Assembly (NCBI GenBank): GCA_964437335.1
Contig: CAYTGL010000009.1
Location: forward strand, 20,574-84,573
Length of the DNA: 64,000 nucleotides
From: JAITWN01 sp964437335
GTDB lineage: Bacteria; Pseudomonadota; Gammaproteobacteria; SZUA-140
Reading direction: 5' to 3'
Part shown: one piece after another, positions 24,826 through 33,647 of the stretch
Numbering within the stretch: position 1 is the stretch's first letter
How the letters are laid out: every line of letters starts with the position of its first letter
Notes under the pieces: generated by a model
What the model was told of the DNA's origin: nothing
What the model saw: the letters and a program-made list of their open reading frames with translations, nothing else
Database searches by the model: none
Program-made: the position numbers and the translations under genes

Positions 24826-27273
24826 ATGGTTCGGATTGGGTACGGCTTCATTCAGATCTGTCTGGCATATACGATCGGGTTGTCGATTTTTCTGGTGACG
24901 CCGGCGCTGGCCAATGAGCGAACAGTCGTCTTCGACATTCCGCCGCAGGCACTCGACTCAGCCTTGGATACGCTGGCCAGACAGGCGGATATCCAGTTGT
25001 TATACAACGGACAAGCGCTCGACGAGGTGCGAAGCCCTGGAGTTAGGGGCAGATACACGGTGCGCGAGGCGCTGGATCTGTCGCTGACAGGGACCGGCTT
25101 TGATTACGTTTTTACGGCGGAGAACTCCGTCGTCGTTAGACTGGTTGCGCAGTCCCCTCCATCCGGCGAAGCCGGATCACGGACGAATGAGCCTGCCGGC
25201 GCGGGCGCGGCAAATTCCCCCGACAGCGTTGACTTGCCTGTCCTGACGGTGAGCGACATGGACAGGAGCTATACCTCCGCGACCTCGTTCGCGGCGACGA
25301 AGACCGATGTCCCGATCTTCGACACGCCAATGTCCATTCAGGTGGTACCGCGGACGGTGCTGGACGACCAGCAGGTGGTTTCGCTGAGGGAGGGCCTGAA
25401 GAACGTCAGCGGCGTACAGCACAACCTGGAATACGGCTCGCTCTACGACGGGTTCGTCATACGCGGATTTCGATCGGGAACGAGCATATACCGGAACGGG
25501 CTGCGGCTGCACAGTTTCGACTTCGAGATAGCGAACCTCGAACAGATCGAGGTCGTCAAGGGACCGTCCGCCGCGCTTTATGGCCGCATCCAGCCGGGCG
25601 GACTCGTCAATATCGTGACCAAGCCGCCCGCTTTTCAGCCTTCGTATGGCGTCCAGGCGCAGGTCGGTTCCTATGACTTCTACCGTCTGACCGCGGAGGC
25701 GACCGGTCCGCTGGGCGAGTCGGAGTCGCTCGCTTACCGCGTGGACGCCGCTTATCAGAACAGCGATTCTTTTCGGGATTTCATCTTTCTGGACCGGATC
25801 TTTGTCGCTCCATCCCTGACTTGGGCGCCTTCGGATCGGACCGAGTTCAATTTCACGCTGGAATATCAGGATTCGGAGTTGAACGCCGACAATGGCGTAG
25901 TCGCCGTGGGTAGCCGTCCGGGTGCTGTACCGATCTCGTTTTCCTCGGATGACGGAGACGACTTCTATAAACAGGCCAGAACGCTGTTCGGATTCGACTG
26001 GTCGCATCGGTTCAACGATACCTGGGCCCTGACGAACCGCGTCGTCGTTACCCAGACGGATTACGACCAGACCGATATCCTGCCCTTTTTCCTCGATGAG
26101 GATGACCGCACGCTGGAGCGGGCCCTCTACAAGGTGGATATGACGAGGGATTTCCAGACCGCCAATCTCGATCTGATCGGCCGGTTCCAAACCGGAGCAG
26201 CCAGGCATACGGTTCTTGTCGGAGCCGACTATTACAACTACGAACAAGACACGTTGGGGTGGTATCTGTTTTTCGATCCGAATATCCCGCCGCTCGATAT
26301 CTTCGAGCCGGTTTATGGAATAGCGGATATCAACGCCGCCATCACGGAGACGGATCGGAATCTCTATTTCAGAAATGACGAACGGTGGTACGGGGTCTAT
26401 ATCCAGGATCAGATCCAGTTCGGAGACAACGTCCATCTGCTCATCGGCGGCCGCTATGACAAGGCGGAGATAGGGACCGGGTTTTCCGAGACGTCCTTGA
26501 GCGATGCGTCGGTCACGATGAACGAAGATACCCATTTCAGCCCACGGCTGGGGTTGGTTTATCAGCCCAGACATTGGGTCTCGCTGTACGGTAGCTATTC
26601 GGAATCGCTGGGATCCAACAACGGGCGCTCTGCGACCGGAACGCCGCTCGATCCCCAGATCGGCAGTCAGTACGAGGTCGGCGTGAAGACCGAGTTCTTC
26701 GACCAGCGTCTCGTCGCCACGGCGGCGCTCTTCTCTTTGACCAATGAGAACCTTCTGACCGCGAATCCGGAGGTGCCGGGGACACAGACCACGATCGGCG
26801 AGGCCAGATCCCAGGGTCTGGAAGTGGATGTCAGCGGGCGCGTCACGCCCGAGTTGAGCATCATCGCCACGTATGCCTATACCGATGCCGAGCTGACCCG
26901 CAACAACGACGGTAACCAGGGTAACCGCCTGCCCAATGTCGCGGAGCATACGGGGAGTCTGTGGGGAAAATATGACTTTCTCAATGGATCTCTGAGAGGA
27001 TTCAGCCTGGGCGCCGGGGTGTTCTTCGCCAGCGAGAAGGAAGGGAACAATGCGAATACCCTCCAGTTGCCGAGCTACACCCGCGTCGATGCGGCGGCCG
27101 CCTATGCTTGGCATCTCGCGAACCGCACCAGGCTGACCGCCCGGCTCAACGTGTTCAACCTGTTCGACGAGGAATACTACGAGAGTACGAATACGATCGA
27201 CGGGGTACCGGAGGTGAACATCATTCCCGGCGCGCCGAGAGCGGTCATGGGATCGATCAGCTTCCAGTATTGA
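24826..27273 (+). CDS. TonB-dependent siderophore-type receptor with signalling (STN) domain, module 1
   Basis: 815 residues. Signal peptide to about 29 (TPALA), STN domain at about 33-105 (IPPQALDSALDTLARQADIQ), plug (TPMSIQVVPRTVLDDQQV and the PSAALYGRIQPGGLVNIVTK stretch), then a 22-strand barrel ending SISFQY with the usual terminal aromatic. The RGF...R...NGLR plug motifs and overall design match FpvA/FoxA-like ferrisiderophore transducers. It should import a metal-siderophore complex and signal through FecR. A preceding ribosome site is clear (GGGGAGTAGGGAGAC). Confidence 0.93.
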   Translation: MVRIGYGFIQICLAYTIGLSIFLVTPALANERTVVFDIPPQALDSALDTLARQADIQLLYNGQALDEVRSPGVRGRYTVREALDLSLTGTGFDYVFTAENSVVVRLVAQSPPSGEAGSRTNEPAGAGAANSPDSVDLPVLTVSDMDRSYTSATSFAATKTDVPIFDTPMSIQVVPRTVLDDQQVVSLREGLKNVSGVQHNLEYGSLYDGFVIRGFRSGTSIYRNGLRLHSFDFEIANLEQIEVVKGPSAALYGRIQPGGLVNIVTKPPAFQPSYGVQAQVGSYDFYRLTAEATGPLGESESLAYRVDAAYQNSDSFRDFIFLDRIFVAPSLTWAPSDRTEFNFTLEYQDSELNADNGVVAVGSRPGAVPISFSSDDGDDFYKQARTLFGFDWSHRFNDTWALTNRVVVTQTDYDQTDILPFFLDEDDRTLERALYKVDMTRDFQTANLDLIGRFQTGAARHTVLVGADYYNYEQDTLGWYLFFDPNIPPLDIFEPVYGIADINAAITETDRNLYFRNDERWYGVYIQDQIQFGDNVHLLIGGRYDKAEIGTGFSETSLSDASVTMNEDTHFSPRLGLVYQPRHWVSLYGSYSESLGSNNGRSATGTPLDPQIGSQYEVGVKTEFFDQRLVATAALFSLTNENLLTANPEVPGTQTTIGEARSQGLEVDVSGRVTPELSIIATYAYTDAELTRNNDGNQGNRLPNVAEHTGSLWGKYDFLNGSLRGFSLGAGVFFASEKEGNNANTLQLPSYTRVDAAAAYAWHLANRTRLTARLNVFNLFDEEYYESTNTIDGVPEVNIIPGAPRAVMGSISFQY

Positions 27274-27304
27274 ATCCTGAGAGGCGAGACCGTCAAGAGT
27301 TCCT

Positions 27305-28009
27305 ATGCTCAAAGCGAATAGGCTCAGCAAGCGGTTCAACGGAAACACCGCGCTCGATTCGGTCACGCTCTCAGTCGAGCCCGGCGAAGTTTACTGCCTG
27401 CTCGGCGCGAACGGGGCCGGCAAGACCACGCTGATCAACCTGTTTCTGAGCTTCCTGTCTCCCAGCGGCGGGGAAGCGCGCGTCGCCGGGCTGAATGTCA
27501 TGGATCATCCGCTCGAGACCAAGCGGCATCTCGCCTACATCCCCGAGCAGGTCATGCTCTATGGCGTGCTGTCCGGCGTCGAGAACCTCGACTATTTCGT
27601 CGCGCTGGCCACGGGCACGAGGCTGCCGAAGGAACGCCTCATGGCCTTACTTGCGGAGGTGGGTCTGGACGCCGCCGCGGCCGGCAAGCGGGTGTCCACC
27701 TATTCCAAGGGCATGCGGCAGAAGGTCGGCATCGCGATCGCGCTGGCCAAAGGGGCCAAGGCCCTGCTGCTCGATGAACCGACCTCGGGGCTCGATCCCA
27801 AGGCCGCGAACGAGTTCTCGTACCTGCTGAAGCGGGCCGCGGACGGCGGCGCCGCGATTCTGATGGCGACTCACGATCTGTTCCACGCGAAGCAGACCGG
27901 CAACCGGATCGGCATCATGAAGCGCGGTCGGCTGGTCGATGCGCTGGGCAGCGGCGACATCAGCCATACTGACCTGGAACAGCTTTATCTCCGGCACATG
28001 CAGGACTGA
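27305..28009 (+). CDS. ABC transporter ATPase (ABC-2 export type)
   Basis: 234 residues, single nucleotide-binding domain: Walker A GANGAGKTT at about 34-42, signature YSKGMRQKVGIA, Walker B ALLLDEPTSGLDPKA, H-loop ATHD. The short form and the following permeases place it in the ABC-2/NatA class, which usually exports. Starts 31 bp after the receptor gene, and its TGA overlaps the next ATG (TGATG). Likely energises the two permeases downstream. Confidence 0.9.
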   Translation: MLKANRLSKRFNGNTALDSVTLSVEPGEVYCLLGANGAGKTTLINLFLSFLSPSGGEARVAGLNVMDHPLETKRHLAYIPEQVMLYGVLSGVENLDYFVALATGTRLPKERLMALLAEVGLDAAAAGKRVSTYSKGMRQKVGIAIALAKGAKALLLDEPTSGLDPKAANEFSYLLKRAADGGAAILMATHDLFHAKQTGNRIGIMKRGRLVDALGSGDISHTDLEQLYLRHMQD

Positions 28010-29385
28010 TGATCGCACGAATCGCCAGAAAAGAGCTGACGGAGCTATTCAGGGACAGCCGTATTACCTGGACGGGCGTGCTGGTGCTGATCCTGTCGCT
28101 GACCTCGCTGGTCGCGGGATACCAGCACCAGCAGGAGGTCGCGGTGGAGCGCGCCGCCGGCGAGCACGCGAGCTATCATCACTGGCTCAGTCAGGGAGAA
28201 GTGAATCCGCACTCCGCGGCGCACTTCGGCATGTATGTGTTCAAGCCGACGCCCCCGCTGTCACTGCTGGATCCGGGGATACACCCGTATACTGGCGTGG
28301 TGCTGCAGCTCGAGGCACACTGGCAGCATCATTCCTCGTTTCGCCCGGCCCAGGATGCGACGGGCTTGCAGCGCTTCGGGTATTTCTCGACCGCCTGGGC
28401 CTTGCAGGCGCTCGTTCCGCTGCTGATCATCGTGCTGGCCTTCAACGCAATATCAAGCGAGCGCGAGCGGGGCACATTGCGCCAGTTGATGAGTCTCGGG
28501 GTCTCGCCGTCGCGCCTGATGTGGGGCAAGGCGCTGTCGATCGGCATCATACTCGGGCTGTTATTGCTGCCGGTTGCGCTGGTCCTGTTGATCATTCTGC
28601 TGTTCGGGACCGGGGCCGGCGGCGCCGGTGACGCCCTGCTGCGGTGGTTCGCGATTTTCTCCGCCTATGGGCTGTATCTGGGCATCTTTCTGTTCCTCGC
28701 GCTCGCGGTATCCGCATGGTCCTCTTCGTCCCGGATGGCGCTTCTGCTGCTGCTCGCGGTGTGGATCGTCAACGTCATGGTCGCGCCGCGCGCGGGCGAC
28801 GAGCTGGCCCGCGCGTTTTATCCGACGCCGTCGCAGTTCGCGTTCCAGAACGCGTTCAATTCGGATCTCGGCGCGGCGTGGGAGCGATTGCTCAACGATT
28901 ACGGCGGCGCGCGCTGGTCGGATATTCCCCGCGGCGAGTTCGGCAATTCGCTGTTGCGGGGGGCGGCCTACGAAACCGAGGTCACGGACCGCCATTTCGG
29001 CGGGCTGTGGTCGACGTTCGAGGACCAGCGGCGGGTGCAGCAGTGGGCGAGCCTGCTGGCGCCGCTGCTTGCGATTCGCGCCGTGTCGGCGGGCCTGGCG
29101 GGGACGGATCTCGCGCACCAGAGGGCGTTCATCGACGCCACCGAGCGCTATCGGCGCGAGTTCGAAAGGAAGATGAACGCCGACATCGCCGCTCATGCCG
29201 GCGATCTCGGCTACAACTACCGGGCGGGGCCGGAATTGTGGGCGCAGGTCGGGCCGTTCGAATACGAAAGCCCCGCCGTCGGCTGGGTGTTCCGCCATGT
29301 CTGGCCGAGCTTCATGATCCTGGGTATGGCATTTGCCGTTGCCCTGGGCCTTGCGCTCGGGGCGGCGCGTCGCCTGCAAGGGTAG
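28009..29385 (+). CDS. ABC-2 permease with DUF3526-like extracytoplasmic domain, subunit A
   Basis: 458 residues. N-terminal helix (about 17-35), a large periplasmic part with LLDPGIHPYTGVVLQLEAH, then a block of five membrane helices beginning ALQALVPLLIIVLAFNAIS with the ABC-2 motif SSERERGTLRQLMSLGVS, another loop domain (about 270-420) and a final helix. The DUF3526 label is from the overall design. Paired with the similar next gene, so the transporter is probably a heterodimer. The export substrate is unknown. Confidence 0.83.
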   Translation: MIARIARKELTELFRDSRITWTGVLVLILSLTSLVAGYQHQQEVAVERAAGEHASYHHWLSQGEVNPHSAAHFGMYVFKPTPPLSLLDPGIHPYTGVVLQLEAHWQHHSSFRPAQDATGLQRFGYFSTAWALQALVPLLIIVLAFNAISSERERGTLRQLMSLGVSPSRLMWGKALSIGIILGLLLLPVALVLLIILLFGTGAGGAGDALLRWFAIFSAYGLYLGIFLFLALAVSAWSSSSRMALLLLLAVWIVNVMVAPRAGDELARAFYPTPSQFAFQNAFNSDLGAAWERLLNDYGGARWSDIPRGEFGNSLLRGAAYETEVTDRHFGGLWSTFEDQRRVQQWASLLAPLLAIRAVSAGLAGTDLAHQRAFIDATERYRREFERKMNADIAAHAGDLGYNYRAGPELWAQVGPFEYESPAVGWVFRHVWPSFMILGMAFAVALGLALGAARRLQG

Positions 29386-29389
29386 GAAA

Positions 29390-30832
29390 ATGGGCAGGAC
29401 TTTCGCGCATGTCCTGAGACAGGAACTTCGCCTGCTGGCCGCCGATCGCATCCTCTGGGTCGTCATTGCGGTGTTCTCCGCGCTGATGGTCTACGGCATG
29501 TACAACGGTGCTGTACGCACCGCCGATCGCGACGCCGTGCTTGCCGCGCTGATGCAGGAGGAGGGAGAACGGATGGACTCGCTGGTGCGGCAGTACCGCG
29601 CGATCGTCTCCGGCGAGGAAAAGGCCGATCTGTTCTTCAACCCTCTCGATCCTTCCTGGGTTGGGGGTGGTCTGGGCGCGCGATATGCGATCATGCCGTC
29701 CGCGCCGCTGACCCCGCTGGCGCTCGGCCAGATCGATTTCCTTCCGAATTACTTCAAGGTCACGAGCTACGACAAGACGACCTTCATGAACCAGGACACG
29801 CTGGAAAATCCCTGGCACCTGATGAACGGCCATCTCGACGTCGCCTTCGTCATCGTCTGTCTCCTGCCGCTGCTGATCTTCGCCCTGACCTATAACCTGC
29901 TGTCGGGAGAACGGGAGCAGGGCACTCTCAGGATGCTGCTCTCTCAACCGCTGAGGTTCGGAACGCTGGTCGCGGCGAAGGTCGCGTCCCGGGCGCTGGT
30001 GCTGTTCACGGTTGCCCTGCTCATTCCGATTGCGGGGGGGGTGCTGATGTCGCCGTTGCAGGCGCTCCATGGCGCGTTCGGCGGCCTGCTGGCATGGAGC
30101 GCGCTGGTGATCGCCTACGGCCTGTTCTGGTTTTCCTTGGCCCTTGCGGTCGACGCCTGGGGCAAGTCCTCGGCGACCAATGCGGTCATTCTGCTCGGTG
30201 CATGGGTCCTGCTGGTATTCGTTCTGCCGGTGGTGATGAACGTAGTAGTGACAAAGACGCACCCGATGCCTTCACGCGTGGACCTGATGACGCACGTGCG
30301 CGACGCGATCACCGATGGCCGCGAACGCTACAGGCTGTTCGACAGGGAAGATTCCGAACCGGAAGCGATGCCGGAAGATGACGAAAAGATATTAATTCAG
30401 GGGTTCATGATGGGTTGGTGGCGCTTATATCAGGATTTGCGCGAGGTCTCGGAGCCTCTCCTGTACGAGTTCGACGCGCAACTGGGAAAGCAGCAGGACA
30501 TGGTCGACCGCTACCGCTTTCTCTCTCCTGCGGTCGCCGCCTACGAAGCCATGAGCGATCTCGCGGGGACGGGCCTCAGGCGCTATCGTCATTTCATCGA
30601 TCAGGTGTACGAATTTCACGAGGAGCGCAGGAACTTTTTCTATCCGAAGGTGATGTCGGAGACCCGGATGAAGGAGGCGGATTTCGATCTCATTCCGCGT
30701 TTCGAGTGGAAAGAGGAAGACAGCGGCGCGGTCGCCGGGCGTATCCTGACGAACCTCGGCGGGTTGCTGCTGATGACCGCAGTACTACTGGCCGTCGGTA
30801 TGCGGTTGTTGCGATCGTATCCCAGGGCGTGA
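29390..30832 (+). CDS. ABC-2 permease with DUF3526-like domain, subunit B
   Basis: 480 residues, same design as its upstream partner: helix at about 19-37, periplasmic part, core helices starting VAFVIVCLLPLLIFALTYNL with LLSGEREQGTLRMLLSQPLR, later loop domain and last helix (LGGLLLMTAVLLAVGMRLL). I choose ATG at 29390, four bases after the previous stop with AGGA nearby. Its TGA overlaps the GTG of the PepSY gene (GTGA). Such permease pairs beside TonB receptors suggest efflux of the apo-ligand, but that is inference. Confidence 0.83.
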   Translation: MGRTFAHVLRQELRLLAADRILWVVIAVFSALMVYGMYNGAVRTADRDAVLAALMQEEGERMDSLVRQYRAIVSGEEKADLFFNPLDPSWVGGGLGARYAIMPSAPLTPLALGQIDFLPNYFKVTSYDKTTFMNQDTLENPWHLMNGHLDVAFVIVCLLPLLIFALTYNLLSGEREQGTLRMLLSQPLRFGTLVAAKVASRALVLFTVALLIPIAGGVLMSPLQALHGAFGGLLAWSALVIAYGLFWFSLALAVDAWGKSSATNAVILLGAWVLLVFVLPVVMNVVVTKTHPMPSRVDLMTHVRDAITDGRERYRLFDREDSEPEAMPEDDEKILIQGFMMGWWRLYQDLREVSEPLLYEFDAQLGKQQDMVDRYRFLSPAVAAYEAMSDLAGTGLRRYRHFIDQVYEFHEERRNFFYPKVMSETRMKEADFDLIPRFEWKEEDSGAVAGRILTNLGGLLLMTAVLLAVGMRLLRSYPRA

Positions 30833-31989
30833 CCAATCCTCCGCGAGCCCGATTCGCGCTGCGGAGGATCTGGCTTACTGTTCATCGATGGCTGGGCCTG
30901 AGTCTGGGGGCAGCCCTGGCCGTGATCGGTCTGACCGGCAGCGTCAACATATTTTATGTCGAGATCGATGAGGTCCTGAACCCTGCTCTGGTTGTCAGCG
31001 ATGCCCGGGGCGAGCATCGATCGCTGGACGACATGCTGGCGGCGGTGCGCGAGGCACACGCCGGGCGCACCGATGCATGGCATTTGCTACTGCCCCGTCA
31101 TCGCAAGGCGATGCTTATCGCCCTCTACATAAACCCCGCTGAAAAGACGGGGGAGTTCTATGCCCCGCTGATGGTTTCCGTGGATCCGTATACCGCGCGG
31201 GTCGCGGCAAGCCGGTTCTGGGGCGAGACCGTGGTCACCTGGATTCTGGATCTGCACACGACATTGCTGCTGCAGGAAACGGGCTGGGACCTGGTCGGGA
31301 TCCTCGGCATATGCCTGTTATTGTCGCTGGCCATGGGGTTATATCTCTGGTGGCCGACGCGTCGCCAGTTCGTGCAGGCGTTGACCATCAGACGCGGATC
31401 GAAGGGCATGGGGCTGATATTCGATCTGCACAGGGTCACCGGTGCCTACGCCCTGCTCGTACTGATGGCCATAGCGTTCAGCGGAGTCTATTTTGTATAC
31501 GGCCACTGGATAGAGCCGGTTGTCGAGACATTCTCGCCATTGGAGCACAGGCCGTTTCATACGCCGCCGGGCCTGGCCTCCGATGGCGCGGCCGGTGCGG
31601 TGCCGCTGTCGATCGAGGCCGCGTTTCCCGCCGCCGCCCGCCGTTTCCCGGCGGCCGAACTGAAGTGGGTGGTCACGCCCGAAGGGCCCGAGGGCGTTTA
31701 CCTTTTCCGCATGCGGCAGCCGGGCGAGGCCAACCGGTCATGGCCGTCGACCCTGGTCTGGGTGGATCAGTACAGCGGTGAGATCCTCGCCGTGCGCGAC
31801 CCGGCGGATTTTTCAGCCGGGGAACGATTGCTGAACCTTATGTGGCCTTTGCATAACGGAGAGGCATTGGGCATGGTGGGCAGGATCCTGAACTGCGCGG
31901 TCGGCTTCGTGCCCTCGATCCTGTTCATAACGGGTCTCGTCATATGGCAGAACAAGCGAAAGAGGCCCTGGAGGGTGGGATCTCGGTGA
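30829..31989 (+). CDS. PepSY-associated transmembrane protein (FpvG-like class)
   Basis: 386 residues from GTG, coupled to the permease gene. Four membrane helices: about 20-42 (VHRWLGLSLGAALAVIGLTG), 145-165, 198-225 and near the C-terminus, with PepSY-type periplasmic segments between. Histidines at helix ends (VHRWLG, LDLHTTLL, FDLHRVTGAYA, PLHNGE) are typical of the PepSY_TM family and may bind haem. In Pseudomonas the PepSY protein FpvG is involved in reducing ferri-pyoverdine in the periplasm. A reductase role for the metal imported by the receptor fits; not proven. Confidence 0.85.
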   Translation: MTNPPRARFALRRIWLTVHRWLGLSLGAALAVIGLTGSVNIFYVEIDEVLNPALVVSDARGEHRSLDDMLAAVREAHAGRTDAWHLLLPRHRKAMLIALYINPAEKTGEFYAPLMVSVDPYTARVAASRFWGETVVTWILDLHTTLLLQETGWDLVGILGICLLLSLAMGLYLWWPTRRQFVQALTIRRGSKGMGLIFDLHRVTGAYALLVLMAIAFSGVYFVYGHWIEPVVETFSPLEHRPFHTPPGLASDGAAGAVPLSIEAAFPAAARRFPAAELKWVVTPEGPEGVYLFRMRQPGEANRSWPSTLVWVDQYSGEILAVRDPADFSAGERLLNLMWPLHNGEALGMVGRILNCAVGFVPSILFITGLVIWQNKRKRPWRVGSR

Positions 31990-32148
31990 ATGGAGGTGCC
32001 GATCCCAGCCGCATCAGGGTGGGTTTATGATCGCCGCGTCGTGTGTTGCCGGTATGCGGCGATTTTGATCGTATTCGATGTCCAAAATTTTATAGGATTA
32101 CCGGACATCCCGTTGTCAATTTGATGAACATGATCAGGAGGTGACACA

Positions 32149-32883
32149 GTGAAGGTGCGAATCCTTGTGGCAGCAACCGTTTTCTCCGGATATCTTTCCC
32201 TGTTTCCATTTGACGTGTTTGCCCATGACGTCAGACTGACGCCGATGGGAGATGGATACGTCGTCTTCTTCGGACATAAGAACTTATGGTCGCCCTATAA
32301 GCCGGACAAGGTCGGGCAGGTCACCGGCTACGACGCCGGGGGGAAGGCATTCGAGATCGTTCCCGAGCCCAGGGAGATCATGCTCACGGACCTTCCAGGT
32401 ATAACAATCGAGGAAAAGGGCGCCTTTGTCAGGATCGGCGGCGCCGGCATGATGACTCTCCTCCTTAAGGAGGGCTACTGGACGGAGACCTCCGACGGCT
32501 GGGCCACCCTGCCCAAGAATCACTTCAAGGAGTATAAAGAGTCGAGTTACTACGATATGTATAACAAGACCCTCTTCAGGTGGGCGGGTGCTTATGCCAA
32601 GCCGGTCGGTCTTTCCTATGAGGTCGTCCCGCTCGCGGACCCGTGGTCCGCAATAGAGCACCTACCTGTCCAGGTCTTCTATCGCGGCCAGCCGCTGGCC
32701 GGTGCGACCGTGGAGATCGACGGAGACGCCAACGAATATACGACGGACGCACAGGGAAAGGCGGTCCTTCCGCTGAAGGCGCGCGGCGTGCATTACATCT
32801 TCTCACTCCATGGCGAGGAACTCGACGATGACCCTCGTACGGATATCAACTATATCTCCAGCAACCTGATCTTTACCCGATGA
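32149..32883 (+). CDS. periplasmic DUF4198 (CbiK/COG5266-like) protein, module 1
   Basis: 244 residues, GTG start with AGGAGG before it. The signal peptide is predicted to end at A25 (DVFA), leaving HDVRLTP as mature N-terminus. DUF4198 proteins are secreted and linked to Ni2+/Co2+ or other metal uptake loci. Conserved blocks shared with the module 2 copy are YVVFFGHKNLWSPY, KTLFRWAGAYAKPVG, PLADPW, VQVFYRGQPL and the C-terminal Ig-like part (EIDGDANEYTTDAQGKA). The end LIFTR is also shared. Probably receives or buffers the metal released in the periplasm. Confidence 0.82.
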   Translation: MKVRILVAATVFSGYLSLFPFDVFAHDVRLTPMGDGYVVFFGHKNLWSPYKPDKVGQVTGYDAGGKAFEIVPEPREIMLTDLPGITIEEKGAFVRIGGAGMMTLLLKEGYWTETSDGWATLPKNHFKEYKESSYYDMYNKTLFRWAGAYAKPVGLSYEVVPLADPWSAIEHLPVQVFYRGQPLAGATVEIDGDANEYTTDAQGKAVLPLKARGVHYIFSLHGEELDDDPRTDINYISSNLIFTR

Positions 32884-32962
32884 GGGGCAGGAAGGGCGCG
32901 TGATCGGCTGCCGTTCCCTGGGCGCGTTGCAAGTAGCGGTCTTGAAAGCCGACAGCATAAGA

Positions 32963-33010
32963 TTGACAAACCCCGCTGCGCGTATTATGAATACTGAACT
33001 TCGTAATACG
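32963..33010 (+). promoter_or_regulatory. promoter with overlapping inverted repeats before module 2 fecI
   Basis: TTGACA (32963-32968), 17 bp, TATGAA (32986-32991). CGTATTA (32981-32987) and TAATACG (33004-33010) form a perfect 7-bp inverted repeat, with a nested GTATT-ATG-AATAC palindrome at 32982-32994. The repeats cover the -10 and likely start site, so a repressor could bind there. It is not an obvious Fur box. Confidence 0.5.
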
Positions 33011-33051
33011 ATCCAAACCTGTTGGATATCACCAGGATATCTGATTCATCC

Positions 33052-33561
33052 ATGTCCCGTCGTTCCAGTGACTTTGTCGGTTCACTCTTCCAGCAGCATG
33101 GTCGCGAGCTGCTGGGTTTCCTGCGTACCCGCCTGAAGGCCCAGGAGGTCGAAGACGTCGCGCAACGAACCTACCTCCGGTTGTTGCAGCATCCGAATCC
33201 CGACGAGATCCGCGACCCCGAGGCGTATCTGTTCAGAACCGCTTCGAATGTGGCCATAGATTACATGCGGGAGCGGCAAGTCCGTATTCGCGACATCGAA
33301 CCGGATACCGAACTCGACGCAGTCATTTCTTCGGCTCCCGAGCCGGACGAGATCCTCGAAGGAGAATTGAATCTCAAGCAGTTTCTGACCGTGCTCGATA
33401 GCCTTCCGCCCCTGTGTCAGCACGCCTTCCTGCTCAACCGCGTGGATGGGCTCACTCACGCCCAGATAGCGAAGCGCCTCGGAATTTCAAAGAAAACCGT
33501 CGAGCGGTATATCATTAAGGCCTTTCAGAAATGTCTTGGCGAGCTGGATCGCCAGCCCTAG
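33052..33561 (+). CDS. FecI-type ECF sigma factor, module 2
   Basis: 169 residues. Sigma2: LFQQHGRELLGFLRTRLKAQ and VEDVAQRTYLRLLQHP; sigma4 HTH: GLTHAQIAKRLGISKKTVERYIIKAF. I use the ATG at 33052 (MSRRSSDF); a TTG at 33022 would add ten residues. It closely resembles the module 1 sigma over the sigma4 region (PLCQHAFLLN...VDGL against PLCRHAFLLN...VDGL), consistent with duplication. It probably directs transcription of the receptor gene at 34776. Confidence 0.92.
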   Translation: MSRRSSDFVGSLFQQHGRELLGFLRTRLKAQEVEDVAQRTYLRLLQHPNPDEIRDPEAYLFRTASNVAIDYMRERQVRIRDIEPDTELDAVISSAPEPDEILEGELNLKQFLTVLDSLPPLCQHAFLLNRVDGLTHAQIAKRLGISKKTVERYIIKAFQKCLGELDRQP

Positions 33562-33647
33562 CCTGGTGACAATTTCGTCGCTGCTTGATCGTCTTTAAGA
33601 ATATATAAACCCGTTGCGCGGCGTCATGAACGCGGAAGCAGGTCATC

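Noticed and set aside
25177..27366. 729-codon minus-strand frame opposite the module 1 receptor
   Set aside because: The receptor has signal peptide, STN, plug and barrel in order. The antisense frame lacks any family pattern.
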